Shown: positions 25,203 through 34,015, numbered from the stretch's first letter. The stretch is DNA of 64,000 nt from Bordetella genomosp. 9 (GCF_002261425.1 NZ_NEVJ01000001.1:62001-126000); one strand, 5' to 3'. Made by a program: numbers and translations. Notes: generated by a model from the sequence alone, not told the origin.

Positions 25203-26168
25203 ATGAAACTCCGTACCCTTCTTTGCACGTTGCCGATGCTGCTGTGCGCCTTCGACAATGCCTACGCGGACAACTATCCGGACAAGCCGATCAAGATCGT
25301 GGTCCCATGGGCGCCGGGCGGCGCCGCGGACTTCCTGGCGCGTACGGTGGCCAGCCGGCTGACCACGCGGCTGTCCGTTCCGGTGCTCGTGGAAAACCGT
25401 GCGGGCGCGGCCACCAATATCGGCACCCAGGCCGTGGCCACGGCGCCGGGCGACGGCTATACGCTGCTGATGGCCAGCAGCAATAACTGCGTCAATGTGT
25501 CGCTGTACGACAATCTTCCCTTCGACTTCGCCAAGGATTTCAAGCCGATCACCAACGTGGGGCTGGCACCCAACGTGCTGGTGGTCCATCCTTCGGTGCC
25601 GGCCAGCGACGTGACGGGGCTGATCGACCTGGCCAGACACGAGCCCGGCAGGCTGACGTACGGATCGTCGGGCAACGGCAGCGCGTCGCATCTGGCGGCG
25701 GAGATGTTCAAGCAGCAGGCGAAGCTGGATATTCTCGGGATACCCTACAAGGGCGCGGCGCCGGCCGTGGCCGACCTCATGGGCGGGCAGGTGCAGATGA
25801 TGTTCACGGTCATTCCGCCCACGCTGGGTCCGATACGCGGCGGCAAGCTGAAGCTGCTGGCGGTCGCGTCCGAGAAGCGCTTGCCGTTGTTTCCCGACGT
25901 TCCCACCGTGTCGGAGAGCGGATTGCCGGGATTCGAAGCGAGCATCTGGTACGGGCTGGTCGCGCCGGCCAGCACGCCCGACGCTATCGTGGCGAAGCTG
26001 CAGCAGAATGTCGCGGCCATCTTGGCCGAGCCGGAGGTCGCCGACAAGCTGCAGCAATCCGGAACGATACCGGTGGGCGATACGTCGGCGCACTTCGCGC
26101 AGACCATCGCGCAGGATACCGCGGCCTACGCCAAGGTCATCAAGGTCGCAGGCATCCGCGCCGATTGA
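25203..26168 (+). CDS. Bug-family tripartite tricarboxylate transporter substrate-binding protein
   Basis: 321 residues. Signal peptide MKLRTLLCTLPMLLCAFDNA ending AYA-DNYPD, then IKIVVPWAPGGAADFLARTV, GSSGNGSASHLAAEMFK and IPYKGAAPAVADLMGGQVQM. Soluble periplasmic receptor. It closes the P450/oxidase/phosphoesterase row, 24 bp after the phosphoesterase stop, so it may bring in the substrate of that row. No membrane subunits nearby. Of the five Bug proteins here this one has an unusual aromatic in the ligand loop (PWAPGG rather than PFPPGG), which may reflect a different ligand. Confidence 0.93.
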   Translation: MKLRTLLCTLPMLLCAFDNAYADNYPDKPIKIVVPWAPGGAADFLARTVASRLTTRLSVPVLVENRAGAATNIGTQAVATAPGDGYTLLMASSNNCVNVSLYDNLPFDFAKDFKPITNVGLAPNVLVVHPSVPASDVTGLIDLARHEPGRLTYGSSGNGSASHLAAEMFKQQAKLDILGIPYKGAAPAVADLMGGQVQMMFTVIPPTLGPIRGGKLKLLAVASEKRLPLFPDVPTVSESGLPGFEASIWYGLVAPASTPDAIVAKLQQNVAAILAEPEVADKLQQSGTIPVGDTSAHFAQTIAQDTAAYAKVIKVAGIRAD

Positions 26169-26190
26169 GCGACGCACGGCTCGCGCCGCG

Positions 26191-26226
26191 ACGGTGACCG
26201 GAGCGGCCTGGCCGCCCGATCACCGT
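26191..26226. terminator. Possible bidirectional terminator between convergent genes
   Basis: Nested inverted repeats: outer ACGGTGA (26191-26197) with TCACCGT (26220-26226), inner GCGGC (26203-26207) with GCCGC (26211-26215). It lies between the convergent Bug and ydfG-like genes. There is no T run, so intrinsic termination would be weak. Confidence 0.4.
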
Positions 26227-26239
26227 TGCTGGAGTGCCG

Positions 26240-27007
26240 TCACTCGCGGCGTATCGCGAAGTTGCTCCAGGCCTGGGTCACCGGCATGATTTCCAGGCTA
26301 TTGATGTTGATATGTGCCGGCTGGTTCAGCACCCAGTACACCGTATCGGCGATATCCTCGGGCTGCAGCGGCTGCGCGCCTCGGTAGACGGCGTCGTACT
26401 TGTCGCGGTCGCCCGCGAAGCGCACCAGCGAGAATTCGCTTTCGCTCATGCCGGGTTCGATATTCGTCACCCGCACGCCGGTGCCGAGCAGGTCGCAGCG
26501 CAGGTTGAGCGAGAACTGCCGCACGAAGGCCTTGCTGGCGCCGTATACATGACTGCCCGGATAGGGCCAGTTGCCCGCGACGGAACCCAGGTTGACGATG
26601 CCCGCGCCGGCGCCGTATTCAATCAGGCGCGGCAACAGCAGGCGCGTGGCATACAGCAGGCCCTTGATGTTCGTGTCGACCATCGTTTCCCAGTCGTCCA
26701 GCGAGCACGCCTGCGCCGGCGTGGTGCCCAGCGCCAGCCCCGCGTTGTTCACCAGCGCGCGCACGCGTCCGAACGTGGCCGGCAAGGCGGCCACCGCGGC
26801 CTCCATGCCGGGTCGGTCTCGTATGTCCAGGACGAGCGGATGCAGCCGTGGTCCCACCTCGTCCGCCAGCGCGTCGAGCCGGTCGGCGCGGCGGCCGGCG
26901 GCGATCACATTCCAGCCGCGGCCGGCGAAGCACCGCGCGGTCGCGGCGCCGAAGCCTGACGTGGCGCCCGTGATGAATACGGTATCCGCCGGGTTGTCGT
27001 GTTCCAT
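26240..27007 (-). CDS. ydfG: NADP-dependent 3-hydroxy acid dehydrogenase, YdfG-like SDR
   Basis: 255 residues, classical SDR: FITGATSGFGAATARCFA, LVNNAGLALG, and YGASK. The C-terminus INSLEIMPVTQAW is diagnostic of the YdfG group (in E. coli YdfG the same region reads closely), which oxidises L-serine and L-allo-threonine at C3 and reduces malonic semialdehyde to 3-hydroxypropionate with NADP(H). Cytoplasmic. Stands alone, convergent with the Bug gene and co-directional with the TSUP exporter 53 bp upstream of its start. Confidence 0.88.
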   Translation of the reverse strand: MEHDNPADTVFITGATSGFGAATARCFAGRGWNVIAAGRRADRLDALADEVGPRLHPLVLDIRDRPGMEAAVAALPATFGRVRALVNNAGLALGTTPAQACSLDDWETMVDTNIKGLLYATRLLLPRLIEYGAGAGIVNLGSVAGNWPYPGSHVYGASKAFVRQFSLNLRCDLLGTGVRVTNIEPGMSESEFSLVRFAGDRDKYDAVYRGAQPLQPEDIADTVYWVLNQPAHININSLEIMPVTQAWSNFAIRRE

Positions 27008-27059
27008 GCAGGTTTCCTTTTCGTCGACGATGATTATTTCAAGGATAGGCGGCTACCGC

Positions 27060-27794
27060 CTACGCGGCCAGCGTGCCATAGAGTCCCAGCAGCGCCAGCA
27101 CCAGCAGCAGCCACTGCGCGAGCGTGACGGCGCGTGACGCGGGGACGCGGGTGAACAGCTTTTCGCCTATCCACAAGCCTATGAACGCGCACGGCAGCAG
27201 GGCTGCGACGCGCAACGGGGTTTCAGGGCCCAGGTGGCCCGTGGCCGCCAGGGCGGCCACGCTGACCAGATCGACGGCCCCGAAGAACAGCACCAGCGTC
27301 GCCCGCATGCGATCGGGGCGCGTGCCGGCGTGGGTCAGCCAGGCGCCGACCAACGGACCGCCCACCGAGAATGCCGCCAGCAGCGCGCCCGTGGCCCCGC
27401 CGACGAGCCAGGCCGACAACGGGCCGTCGCCGACGGGCAGGCGCCACCGGGCCAGGCCGATCAGGGCCAGCGCGCCGATCAGCAGATAGACGCCGAGCGC
27501 CATCGCCTGGCCGTCGATGCGCGTCAGGCCCAGCAGCCCGATGGGCACGCCGCACAGCGCGGCCAGCAGCAGGGGCCGCGTCACGCCCCAATCGACGTGG
27601 CGCCAGCAGCCAGGCAGCAGCGCCGCGCTGGCGCAGATGTCCAGGCATAGCACCACGGGCACGGCTTCGCGCACCGGCAGCAGGAAGGCCAGCGCAACGA
27701 CGGCCAATGCCGCGAAGCCGAACCCGGTCAGGCCGCGCACGATGCCGGCGACCAGCACGATGACGCTGGCCGCGCCCAGCAGGGAAGCGGTCAT
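27060..27794 (-). CDS. TSUP (TauE/SafE) family membrane exporter
   Basis: 244 residues with about eight hydrophobic segments in two repeats, each beginning with a glycine-rich motif (GIVRGLTGFGFAALAVVALA near residue 20; VGGATGALLAAFSVGGPLVG in the second half), the hallmark of the TauE/SafE family. Members move sulfite, sulfonate-related anions or organic acids across the inner membrane. Its ATG overlaps the stop of the upstream MocR regulator (27791-27794), so it belongs to the same transcript as that regulator and probably to the amino-acid ABC operon. Ligand not determined; a sulfur-containing amino acid or taurine-like pathway would fit the combination. Confidence 0.87.
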   Translation of the reverse strand: MTASLLGAASVIVLVAGIVRGLTGFGFAALAVVALAFLLPVREAVPVVLCLDICASAALLPGCWRHVDWGVTRPLLLAALCGVPIGLLGLTRIDGQAMALGVYLLIGALALIGLARWRLPVGDGPLSAWLVGGATGALLAAFSVGGPLVGAWLTHAGTRPDRMRATLVLFFGAVDLVSVAALAATGHLGPETPLRVAALLPCAFIGLWIGEKLFTRVPASRAVTLAQWLLLVLALLGLYGTLAA

Positions 27795-29296
27795 CCGGCC
27801 TGTTCCATCTCGTTCCAGGCCTGGGCCAGGGCATGGATGCCGCCGACGATGTCGTCATGAGGCATCGCGGCATAGCCCAGGCGGAAGAATTCGCTCGGCC
27901 GCGGGTCGCGCAGGAAATGGATATGCCCAGGCTCGATCAATACGCCGCGCCGCGCGGCCAGCCGCTGCAGCGCCCATGCGTCGAAGCCCTGCGGGCCGCG
28001 CAGCCACAGCGCGGAGCCGCCCGACGTTCCGCTGGCGGTCGCGGCCGGCAGGAGCGTGGTGACCGCCTGGCTGATGGTTCGCCACTTGCGCGCCAGCGAC
28101 GCGCTCAGGCGCCGGGCGTGGGCATCGAAATAACCCAGGCTCAGGAACAAGGCCAGCGTGCGTTGGTTGTTCGACGGCGGATGCCGGTACTGGTAGCGGC
28201 GCAGTGCGCGCAGTTCGCGTATCAGCTCGGCATCGGCGACGACGAAACCCAGCCGCACGCCGGGCAGCAGGCTCTTGGTCAGGCTGCCCAGGTAGATGAC
28301 CCGGCCGGAATGGTCCAGGCTCTTGAGCGCGGGATGGTTGCGCCCCAGGATGTTCTGTTCGCTTTCGTAGTCGTCCTCGATGACCAGGAAATCGTCGCGC
28401 GACGCGCGTTGCAGCAGGTCGATGCGCCGGTACAGCGGCATGGTCACGCCCGTGGGAGACTGATGGCTCGGGGTGCAGAACACGATCTCGCAGCCCTTCA
28501 GGCGATCGTCCACCACCAGCCCCTGCGCGTCGACGTCCAGCGGGCGCGGCGCGCATCCGGCCAGGGTGAAGATATTGCGGGCGTCCACGTAGCCCGGTTC
28601 TTCCATGCCGACCGGCATTCCCTTGCGGGCCAGCAACTGCGCCAGCATGGATAGCGAGTTCTGCGTGCCGATGGTCACCAGCAATTGATCGGGGCCGGCC
28701 TTGATGCCGCGCCGCGGCAGGATGCGCTGCGTGATCTGTTCGACCAACAGGGGATCGTCCTGCGCCACCTGGTCGTCGAGCCACACGCGGGCGTGCGGCC
28801 CCGTGGCCGCCAGCCGGGCGCACTCGCGCCAGCGTGCCGCGGTCACTTCGTCGTACTCCACCTGACCGTAGACGAAGGGATAACGGTAATCACGCCAGTT
28901 GCGGGGCTTGACGATCGCGTGCAGGCGCGAGGGATGCTGGGCCAGGCGGGCCTCCCAGTCCGGCGGCTCGCCGCCGGAACCGAACAGGCGTCGCGGATCG
29001 GGTTCGAGGCCGGCATGCGGCCTTTCGCCCAGGCGGCCCGGATCGATGTAGAAGCCGCGCCGGCTGGACGCCGCCAGGTAGCCTTCCTGCGCGAGTTTCT
29101 CGTAGACCAGCACGACGGTGTTGCGCGAGACGCCCAGCTCCTGGCTGAGCCGGCGGCTGGACGGCATGGGCTCATGCGCGGGAAAGCAGCCATCGAAAAT
29201 CGCGTCCAGCAGTCTTTCGCGCAGCTGTTCCTGCAGGCCGCGCGCCGCGTCGAACGGGCAGCGCAAGCCCCCGTCGATCGCCAGTTCAGCCATCAT
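27791..29296 (-). CDS. MocR-type transcriptional regulator (GntR HTH fused to PLP aminotransferase-like domain)
   Basis: 501 residues from ATG 29296, which overlaps the ABC ATPase stop (29293). N-terminal GntR winged helix (PSSRRLSQELGVSRNTVVLVYEKLAQEGYL, within residues 45-75), linker, then a fold-type I aminotransferase-like domain with TPSHQSPTGVTMPL and the PLP lysine in YLGSLTKSLLPGVRLGF. MocR proteins (GabR, TauR, PdxR) sense an amine, amino acid or PLP itself through this domain. Here it is inside the transporter operon, followed by the TSUP exporter. A second MocR protein is encoded divergently at 32507. Confidence 0.92.
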   Translation of the reverse strand: MMAELAIDGGLRCPFDAARGLQEQLRERLLDAIFDGCFPAHEPMPSSRRLSQELGVSRNTVVLVYEKLAQEGYLAASSRRGFYIDPGRLGERPHAGLEPDPRRLFGSGGEPPDWEARLAQHPSRLHAIVKPRNWRDYRYPFVYGQVEYDEVTAARWRECARLAATGPHARVWLDDQVAQDDPLLVEQITQRILPRRGIKAGPDQLLVTIGTQNSLSMLAQLLARKGMPVGMEEPGYVDARNIFTLAGCAPRPLDVDAQGLVVDDRLKGCEIVFCTPSHQSPTGVTMPLYRRIDLLQRASRDDFLVIEDDYESEQNILGRNHPALKSLDHSGRVIYLGSLTKSLLPGVRLGFVVADAELIRELRALRRYQYRHPPSNNQRTLALFLSLGYFDAHARRLSASLARKWRTISQAVTTLLPAATASGTSGGSALWLRGPQGFDAWALQRLAARRGVLIEPGHIHFLRDPRPSEFFRLGYAAMPHDDIVGGIHALAQAWNEMEQAG

Positions 29297-30066
29297 GGCG
29301 CGCCCGCCTTGTCCAGCTCGAGGAAGCGGCGCACGCGTTCGCTCGCCGGCCGGGTGAAGAAGCTTTCGGGATCGCCTTTTTCGATGATCTTGCCTTGCTC
29401 CAGGAATACCACCTGATCCGATACCGCGCGGGCGAAATCCATCTCGTGCGTGACCACCATCATCGTGTATCCCTCCGTCGACAGTTCCCGCATGACGTTG
29501 AGCACTTCGCCGACACGCTCGGGATCCAGCGCCGACGTCGGTTCGTCGAACAGCAGGACCTCCGGCTCGATGGCCAGCACGCGCGCGATCGCCACGCGCT
29601 GCTTCTGTCCGCCGGACAGGGTGTGCGGATACTGGCCGGCCTTTTCCGCCATGCCGACCTTCGCCAGCAAGGCCAGCGCGCGTTCGCGCGCGATCGTTTT
29701 GGGGACGCCCTGGACGTGCACCGGCACTTCCATCACGTTGTGCAGCACCGTCAGATGCGGCCACAGGTTGAAGCTCTGGAACACCATGCCGGTGCGGGCG
29801 CGCATGGCGGCGAGTTCGCGCGCGCGCAGCGGCCGCCCGGTGGCGTCGTCGACGCCCATGCGGGCGCCGGCGATGCGTATTTCGCCGCGATCGGGCTGCT
29901 CCAGCCAGTTCACGCAACGCAGCAGGGTGGACTTGCCGGAACCGGACGAGCCCAGGATGCTGACGACTTCGCCTTTGCGCACCGTCAGCTCGATGTCGCG
30001 CAGGACTTCGTAGCCGTCGAAGCTCTTGGACAGATTGCGTATGGATACCGCGGGGATTTCACTCAT
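29293..30066 (-). CDS. Polar amino-acid ABC transporter ATP-binding protein
   Basis: 257 residues. Walker A LGSSGSGKSTLLRC, signature LSGGQKQRVAIARVLA, Walker B EVLLFDEPTSALDPE and the switch His in VVTHEMDFARAV: a GlnQ/HisP-type ATPase. Starts inside the end of the permease gene (8-bp overlap, 30059-30066) and overlaps the MocR start by four bases, so permease, ATPase and regulator are translationally coupled. Energises uptake through the two permeases encoded upstream. Confidence 0.95.
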   Translation of the reverse strand: MSEIPAVSIRNLSKSFDGYEVLRDIELTVRKGEVVSILGSSGSGKSTLLRCVNWLEQPDRGEIRIAGARMGVDDATGRPLRARELAAMRARTGMVFQSFNLWPHLTVLHNVMEVPVHVQGVPKTIARERALALLAKVGMAEKAGQYPHTLSGGQKQRVAIARVLAIEPEVLLFDEPTSALDPERVGEVLNVMRELSTEGYTMMVVTHEMDFARAVSDQVVFLEQGKIIEKGDPESFFTRPASERVRRFLELDKAGAP

Positions 30067-30724
30067 GTTCGAATCCTCGGCGCAAACCGTGGCGGCGCAT
30101 GGCGCGGACCAGTGTCTCGATCGCGATGGCGAGCAGCCAATACAGGCCGACGGCCACGATGAACGATTCTACCGGGATGAAGTAGCGCGCCTGCACGGAG
30201 TTGGCGGCGGCGGTCAGTTCCGGCACGGTGATGATGCTGAGGAACGAGGTGTCCTTCAGGCACAGGATGAGCTGGTTGCCCAGCACGCCGCGCGTGCGCA
30301 TCACCAGTTGCGGCAGGACGATGCGCAGGAAGGCCTTGCCGCGCCGGTAGCCGTGCGCATACGCGGCCTCCAGCGAGCCCGGCGGCATGATGATCCGCGA
30401 CCCGCGCAGGATTTCGGCGATGTAGGCGCCGTGATAAAGCGCCAGCGCGATCAGGCCGGCATCCCAGGCGCGCAGGCGCGGCCCCAGCGTCGGCAGCCCG
30501 TAGTAAAGCAGATAGACGAAGATCAGGAAGGGCAGCATGCGCAGCCCGTTGATCAGCGCGCGCAGCACGCGGCGCCAGGCCCGGTCAGGCCCGTCCAGCA
30601 GGAATACCAGCGCGCAGCCGATCACGAAGGCGATGGCCGCTGCTACCGCGGCCAGCAGCAAGGTGTTGCCGAAGCCGGCCAGGAAGACGTCGCGCGCGTC
30701 CCATATCGTTTGCCATGGATGCAT
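30059..30724 (-). CDS. Amino-acid ABC transporter permease
   Basis: 221 residues, HisM/GlnP-type with about five membrane spans and the cytoplasmic EAA loop EAAYAHGYRRGKAFLRIVLP that docks on the ATPase. LLYYGLPTLGPRL is a family-typical periplasmic segment. Begins 8 bp after the stop of the other permease gene. The two permeases should form the heterodimeric channel of a polar amino-acid importer. Confidence 0.93.
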   Translation of the reverse strand: MHPWQTIWDARDVFLAGFGNTLLLAAVAAAIAFVIGCALVFLLDGPDRAWRRVLRALINGLRMLPFLIFVYLLYYGLPTLGPRLRAWDAGLIALALYHGAYIAEILRGSRIIMPPGSLEAAYAHGYRRGKAFLRIVLPQLVMRTRGVLGNQLILCLKDTSFLSIITVPELTAAANSVQARYFIPVESFIVAVGLYWLLAIAIETLVRAMRRHGLRRGFEHE

Positions 30725-30732
30725 GCGGCCTC

Positions 30733-31374
30733 CTACATCGCCAGCCGCGCCGCGCGGCGCTCGGCCACCGCCTGCAGCCTCACGAGCAAGGCGATCAGCA
30801 GCATGTACAGCACGCCCGCGGCAAGGATGGGCGGCAGCGGTTCATAGGTGACCGCCGCGATGCGGTTGGTGACGCGGCTCAAGTCGACGAGTCCGATGAT
30901 GGCGACGGCCGGGCTGCTCTTCACCAGTGAGGACATCTCGTTCACCAGTCCCGGCATGCTGCCCACCACCATCTGCGGGAGCATGATGCGGCGGAACATC
31001 CTGGCCGGCGTCATGCCGCAGGCCAGCGCGGCTTCGCGCTGCTCGCGCGAAAAGCTGGCGAAAGCGGAGCGCCAGATTTCCGCGTTGAACGCCGATGTGT
31101 TGATGGTCAGCGCGACGATGGCCGCCGTTTCGCGATTCATGCCGATACCCAGCGACGGCACGCCCAGGAAGATGAAGAGGGCCAGCGTCACGAGCGGCGT
31201 GGCGCGCGCCAGGCTGATCCAGATCGCCAGCACCTGGTCCAGGATGGGGATGCGGGCCATGCGCAGCAGCGCCAGCCCGAGTCCGAGCACCACGCCTATC
31301 GCGATGGATACGGAGGAGACCCAGGCGGTGACCCAGGCACCCTCCAGCAGCATGCGCCAAGCTTGCGCGTCCAT
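30733..31374 (-). CDS. Amino-acid ABC transporter permease
   Basis: 213 residues, HisQ/GlnP-type. Motifs: LARATPLVTLALFIFLGVPS and the EAA loop REAALACGMTPARMFRRIML. Membrane protein with about five spans. Sits 16 bp downstream of the binding-protein gene and 8 bp upstream of the partner permease, inside operon 27060-32299. Confidence 0.93.
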   Translation of the reverse strand: MDAQAWRMLLEGAWVTAWVSSVSIAIGVVLGLGLALLRMARIPILDQVLAIWISLARATPLVTLALFIFLGVPSLGIGMNRETAAIVALTINTSAFNAEIWRSAFASFSREQREAALACGMTPARMFRRIMLPQMVVGSMPGLVNEMSSLVKSSPAVAIIGLVDLSRVTNRIAAVTYEPLPPILAAGVLYMLLIALLVRLQAVAERRAARLAM

Positions 31375-31390
31375 GTCGCGTCCCGCCCGC

Positions 31391-32299
31391 TTATTCCATG
31401 CCCGCCAGCTTGTGGAACTGGTCGACGCTGGTGATGGGCACGGTCGGCAGATCGGGGAAAGACTCGCCGAACCATTTCTTCTGCAACTCGGCCAGGCGGC
31501 CGCTCTGGCGTTCGTGGTCCATGAAACCGGTCATGAACTTGAGCAGTGCCGGGTTGCCCTTGGGAATGGGCCAGGCGGCGAAGCCGTTGCCGGAGACCGC
31601 GACGCCCTTGGCGAAGACCTTCGGACGCGCCTTGACGAGGTCGTTGACCGATATGACCGCGTTGACGACGTAGTCCAGCCTGCCGTTCGCCAGATCGGCA
31701 TAGGCCTCCGGATACGACTGGTACTGGACGACTTCACCCAGCTTGCCGCCCGACTTGGCCAGCATCTTCTCCAGCTCGGGCAGTCGCGCCAGCAACGCGC
31801 TGCCTGCCTGCACGCCCACGGTCTTGCCGCTCAGCGTGGGGATGTCACCCAGGCGGCCGTCGCCGGCCCGCTTGACGTAGTAGTGCTGCGCGGAGGCGAA
31901 CGGCGGCGTGAAGTCGAAGGTCTTCAGGCGATCGTCCGTGACCAGGGCGCCGGTGAACGCGACGTCGTACTGGCCCGCCGAGACCGCGGCCAGCAGGCCG
32001 GTCCACGGCAGGATGTCCTGCTGCACCTTGAATTTCGCGTACTTGCGCAGGTCCTCGAGCATATCGGCGTGGAAGCCGGTGGGCTTGCCGTCGACGATGT
32101 AGTTGAAGGGCGCGTAGTCGTCCTCGGTGGCGACTTTCATCGTGCCGCGCTTTTCGATTTCCGCCAGGTCGGCGGCCTGCACCGTCAGCGACGCGGCCAG
32201 CAGGCAGGCCGCGACCGCGAAGAATGTCCTGCCCGTCGAGCGGCGGCCCGTGCCGCTCACGGTGGCGGCCGTAGCCGCCGCGTCTGTCTTGATACGCAT
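31391..32299 (-). CDS. Amino-acid ABC transporter periplasmic binding protein
   Basis: 302 residues from ATG 32299, preceded by AAGGGGAG. A long basic N-region precedes the signal h-region (FFAVAACLLAASLTVQAADL). The family 3 solute-binding pattern follows: GTMKVATEDDYAPFNYIVDG, GFHADMLEDL, and GKTVGVQAGSALL. Venus-flytrap receptor for a polar amino acid or opine-type ligand. First gene of the operon and divergent from the second MocR gene, so expression should respond to that regulator. Confidence 0.94.
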   Translation of the reverse strand: MRIKTDAAATAATVSGTGRRSTGRTFFAVAACLLAASLTVQAADLAEIEKRGTMKVATEDDYAPFNYIVDGKPTGFHADMLEDLRKYAKFKVQQDILPWTGLLAAVSAGQYDVAFTGALVTDDRLKTFDFTPPFASAQHYYVKRAGDGRLGDIPTLSGKTVGVQAGSALLARLPELEKMLAKSGGKLGEVVQYQSYPEAYADLANGRLDYVVNAVISVNDLVKARPKVFAKGVAVSGNGFAAWPIPKGNPALLKFMTGFMDHERQSGRLAELQKKWFGESFPDLPTVPITSVDQFHKLAGME

Positions 32300-32372
32300 G
32301 AAACTCCCCTTGTCGTCGTTGGATCGTCCGTGCCTGGCGAGTTCGCGGCGTGGTGTGGACGCGCCGCCGGCA

Positions 32373-32412
32373 GGACCATCTTAGGGGCAGGGATGGGCCG
32401 GTCCATAGGACA
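32373..32412. promoter_or_regulatory. Candidate MocR operator and ABC-operon promoter
   Basis: In the 207-bp divergent region: GGACCAT (32373-32379) and GGTCCAT (32400-32406) are 27 bp apart, and the second is part of the dyad GTCC-ATA-GGAC (32401-32411). On the minus strand TGGACC followed after 16 bp by TAAGAT could be the -35 and -10 of the transporter operon, overlapping these repeats. Widely spaced repeats are usual for MocR dimers. Confidence 0.4.
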
Positions 32413-32506
32413 GATCGGCACAATCGGCTGGCCAGTTGCCCCGGCGGCCAGAATTGGCGCGGATATTGCTTGATGCACCGTGTGTCACGCACCCGCGGAG
32501 GTGCCC

Positions 32507-34000
32507 ATGGGCGCCCGTTACTTTCATCTGGAGCTTCAGCACGCGCGCGGCTTGCAGGACCAACTGCGCGAGGCGCTGGTCGCCGCCATCCTGGACGGCG
32601 TCTTCCCGAGCGACGCGCCCTTGCCCTCCTGCCGTGACCTGGGCCGCCAGATAGGCATGTCTCGCAATACGGTGGCGCTGGTGTACGACAGCCTGGTGGA
32701 AAAGGGCTTCCTGCAAAGCCGGCCCCGTAGCGGCTACTACCTGCACCCTGACTATCGGGCGGAAGGCGCCTTGGCGTGCGAAACGCGTCCGGCGCAGGCG
32801 CCCGCCGCACCAGATTGCGGCGATACCGGCGATCATGCACCGTCGTGGGGCCGGCGGCTGCGGCTCGCTTCGCAGGTGCGCCAGGGCGTTCTGCGGCCCA
32901 GCAACTGGCGCGACTATGTTTATCCCTTCGCCTACGGGCAAGCCGATACCCAGCGGTTCCCGATCGCCGCGTGGCGGCGCGCCAGCCGCGATATCCTGGG
33001 CGCCGCGCATCGTTCCGCCTGGCTCAACGACGCCGTCGACCAGGACGATCCGGAGCTGATCGCGCAACTGCGCACGCGCGTGCTGCCGAGACGCGGCATC
33101 CACGCCGCGCCCGGGGAAATCCTGGTGACGCTGGGATCGCAGAACGCGCTGTACCTGCTGGCCACGCTGCTGCTGGGGCCGGATGTGCGCGTCGGTATCG
33201 AGAACCCGGGGTTCCGCGACGCATGGAATGTGTTCGAGATCCAGGACGCTGAGGTCTCCCTGCATGCGGTGGACGACCAGGGTATCGTGCTCGACGACGA
33301 TCTGGCGCGCTGCGACTACATCTACGTCACGCCCAGCCACCAGGTGCCGACCGGCGTCACCATGAGCGCCGCGCGGCGCGATGCGTTGTGGCGCCAGGCG
33401 ATGCGCCACGACCAGGTGCTGATCGAGGACGACTACGAAGCGGACCTGGACCTGACGAGACATCCGCCGCCCGCCCTGAAGGCCAGCGACCGCCACGGGC
33501 GCGTGATCTACCTGAGCAGCTTTTCCAAGAGCCTGGCGCCCGGATTGCGGCTGGGCTATATGGTGGCCGACGAGGAGCTGATCGGCGAGCTGCGCGCGCT
33601 GCGGCGGCTGATCTGCCGGCATGTGCCGCTGAACAACCAGCGCCTGCTGGCGCGGTTCCTGGCGCATGGCGACTACGACGCGCACCTGCGGCGCTACCGT
33701 GGCGAACATGCCCGCAAGCACGAGCGCCTGTGCGCGGCCATCGATCGCCATCTGCCGGATTGCCGCTATAACGAGGCGAACGGCGCCGGGGCGCTATGGC
33801 TGGACGCCCCCGCTGCCACCAGCACGCAGAAGCTGGCATGGGCGGCGGCGCGGCGCAGCGTGCTGATCGAACCGGGCTTCCCGAATTTTTTCGACGCCGA
33901 GCCGCCCGATCGTCACTTTCGCCTGGGCTTTACCGCCATCGGCGCGGAGCGTATCGAGCCGGGGATCGCCTTGCTGGCGGAGACCCTGGCGCGGATATGA
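32507..34000 (+). CDS. MocR-type transcriptional regulator (GntR HTH plus PLP aminotransferase-like domain)
   Basis: 497 residues from ATG 32507, which has GGAGGTG directly upstream; an earlier in-frame start at 32480 lacks this. N-terminal helix-turn-helix (PLPSCRDLGRQIGMSRNTVA, then LVYDSLVEKGFLQ), then the aminotransferase-like domain with TPSHQVPTGVTM and PLP lysine in YLSSFSKSLAPGLRLGY. Paralogue of the regulator encoded at 27791. Divergent from the transporter operon, so the first candidate to control it. Effector probably an amine or amino acid that forms an aldimine with PLP. Confidence 0.92.
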   Translation: MGARYFHLELQHARGLQDQLREALVAAILDGVFPSDAPLPSCRDLGRQIGMSRNTVALVYDSLVEKGFLQSRPRSGYYLHPDYRAEGALACETRPAQAPAAPDCGDTGDHAPSWGRRLRLASQVRQGVLRPSNWRDYVYPFAYGQADTQRFPIAAWRRASRDILGAAHRSAWLNDAVDQDDPELIAQLRTRVLPRRGIHAAPGEILVTLGSQNALYLLATLLLGPDVRVGIENPGFRDAWNVFEIQDAEVSLHAVDDQGIVLDDDLARCDYIYVTPSHQVPTGVTMSAARRDALWRQAMRHDQVLIEDDYEADLDLTRHPPPALKASDRHGRVIYLSSFSKSLAPGLRLGYMVADEELIGELRALRRLICRHVPLNNQRLLARFLAHGDYDAHLRRYRGEHARKHERLCAAIDRHLPDCRYNEANGAGALWLDAPAATSTQKLAWAAARRSVLIEPGFPNFFDAEPPDRHFRLGFTAIGAERIEPGIALLAETLARI

Positions 34001-34015
34001 GCGGCGCGCGGGGTA

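Noticed and set aside
22974..26177. Minus-strand open frame of over 1000 codons opposite the phosphoesterase and Bug genes
   Set aside because: The plus strand carries complete motifs (GNHD, CGHVHN, Bug signature); this is an antisense shadow.
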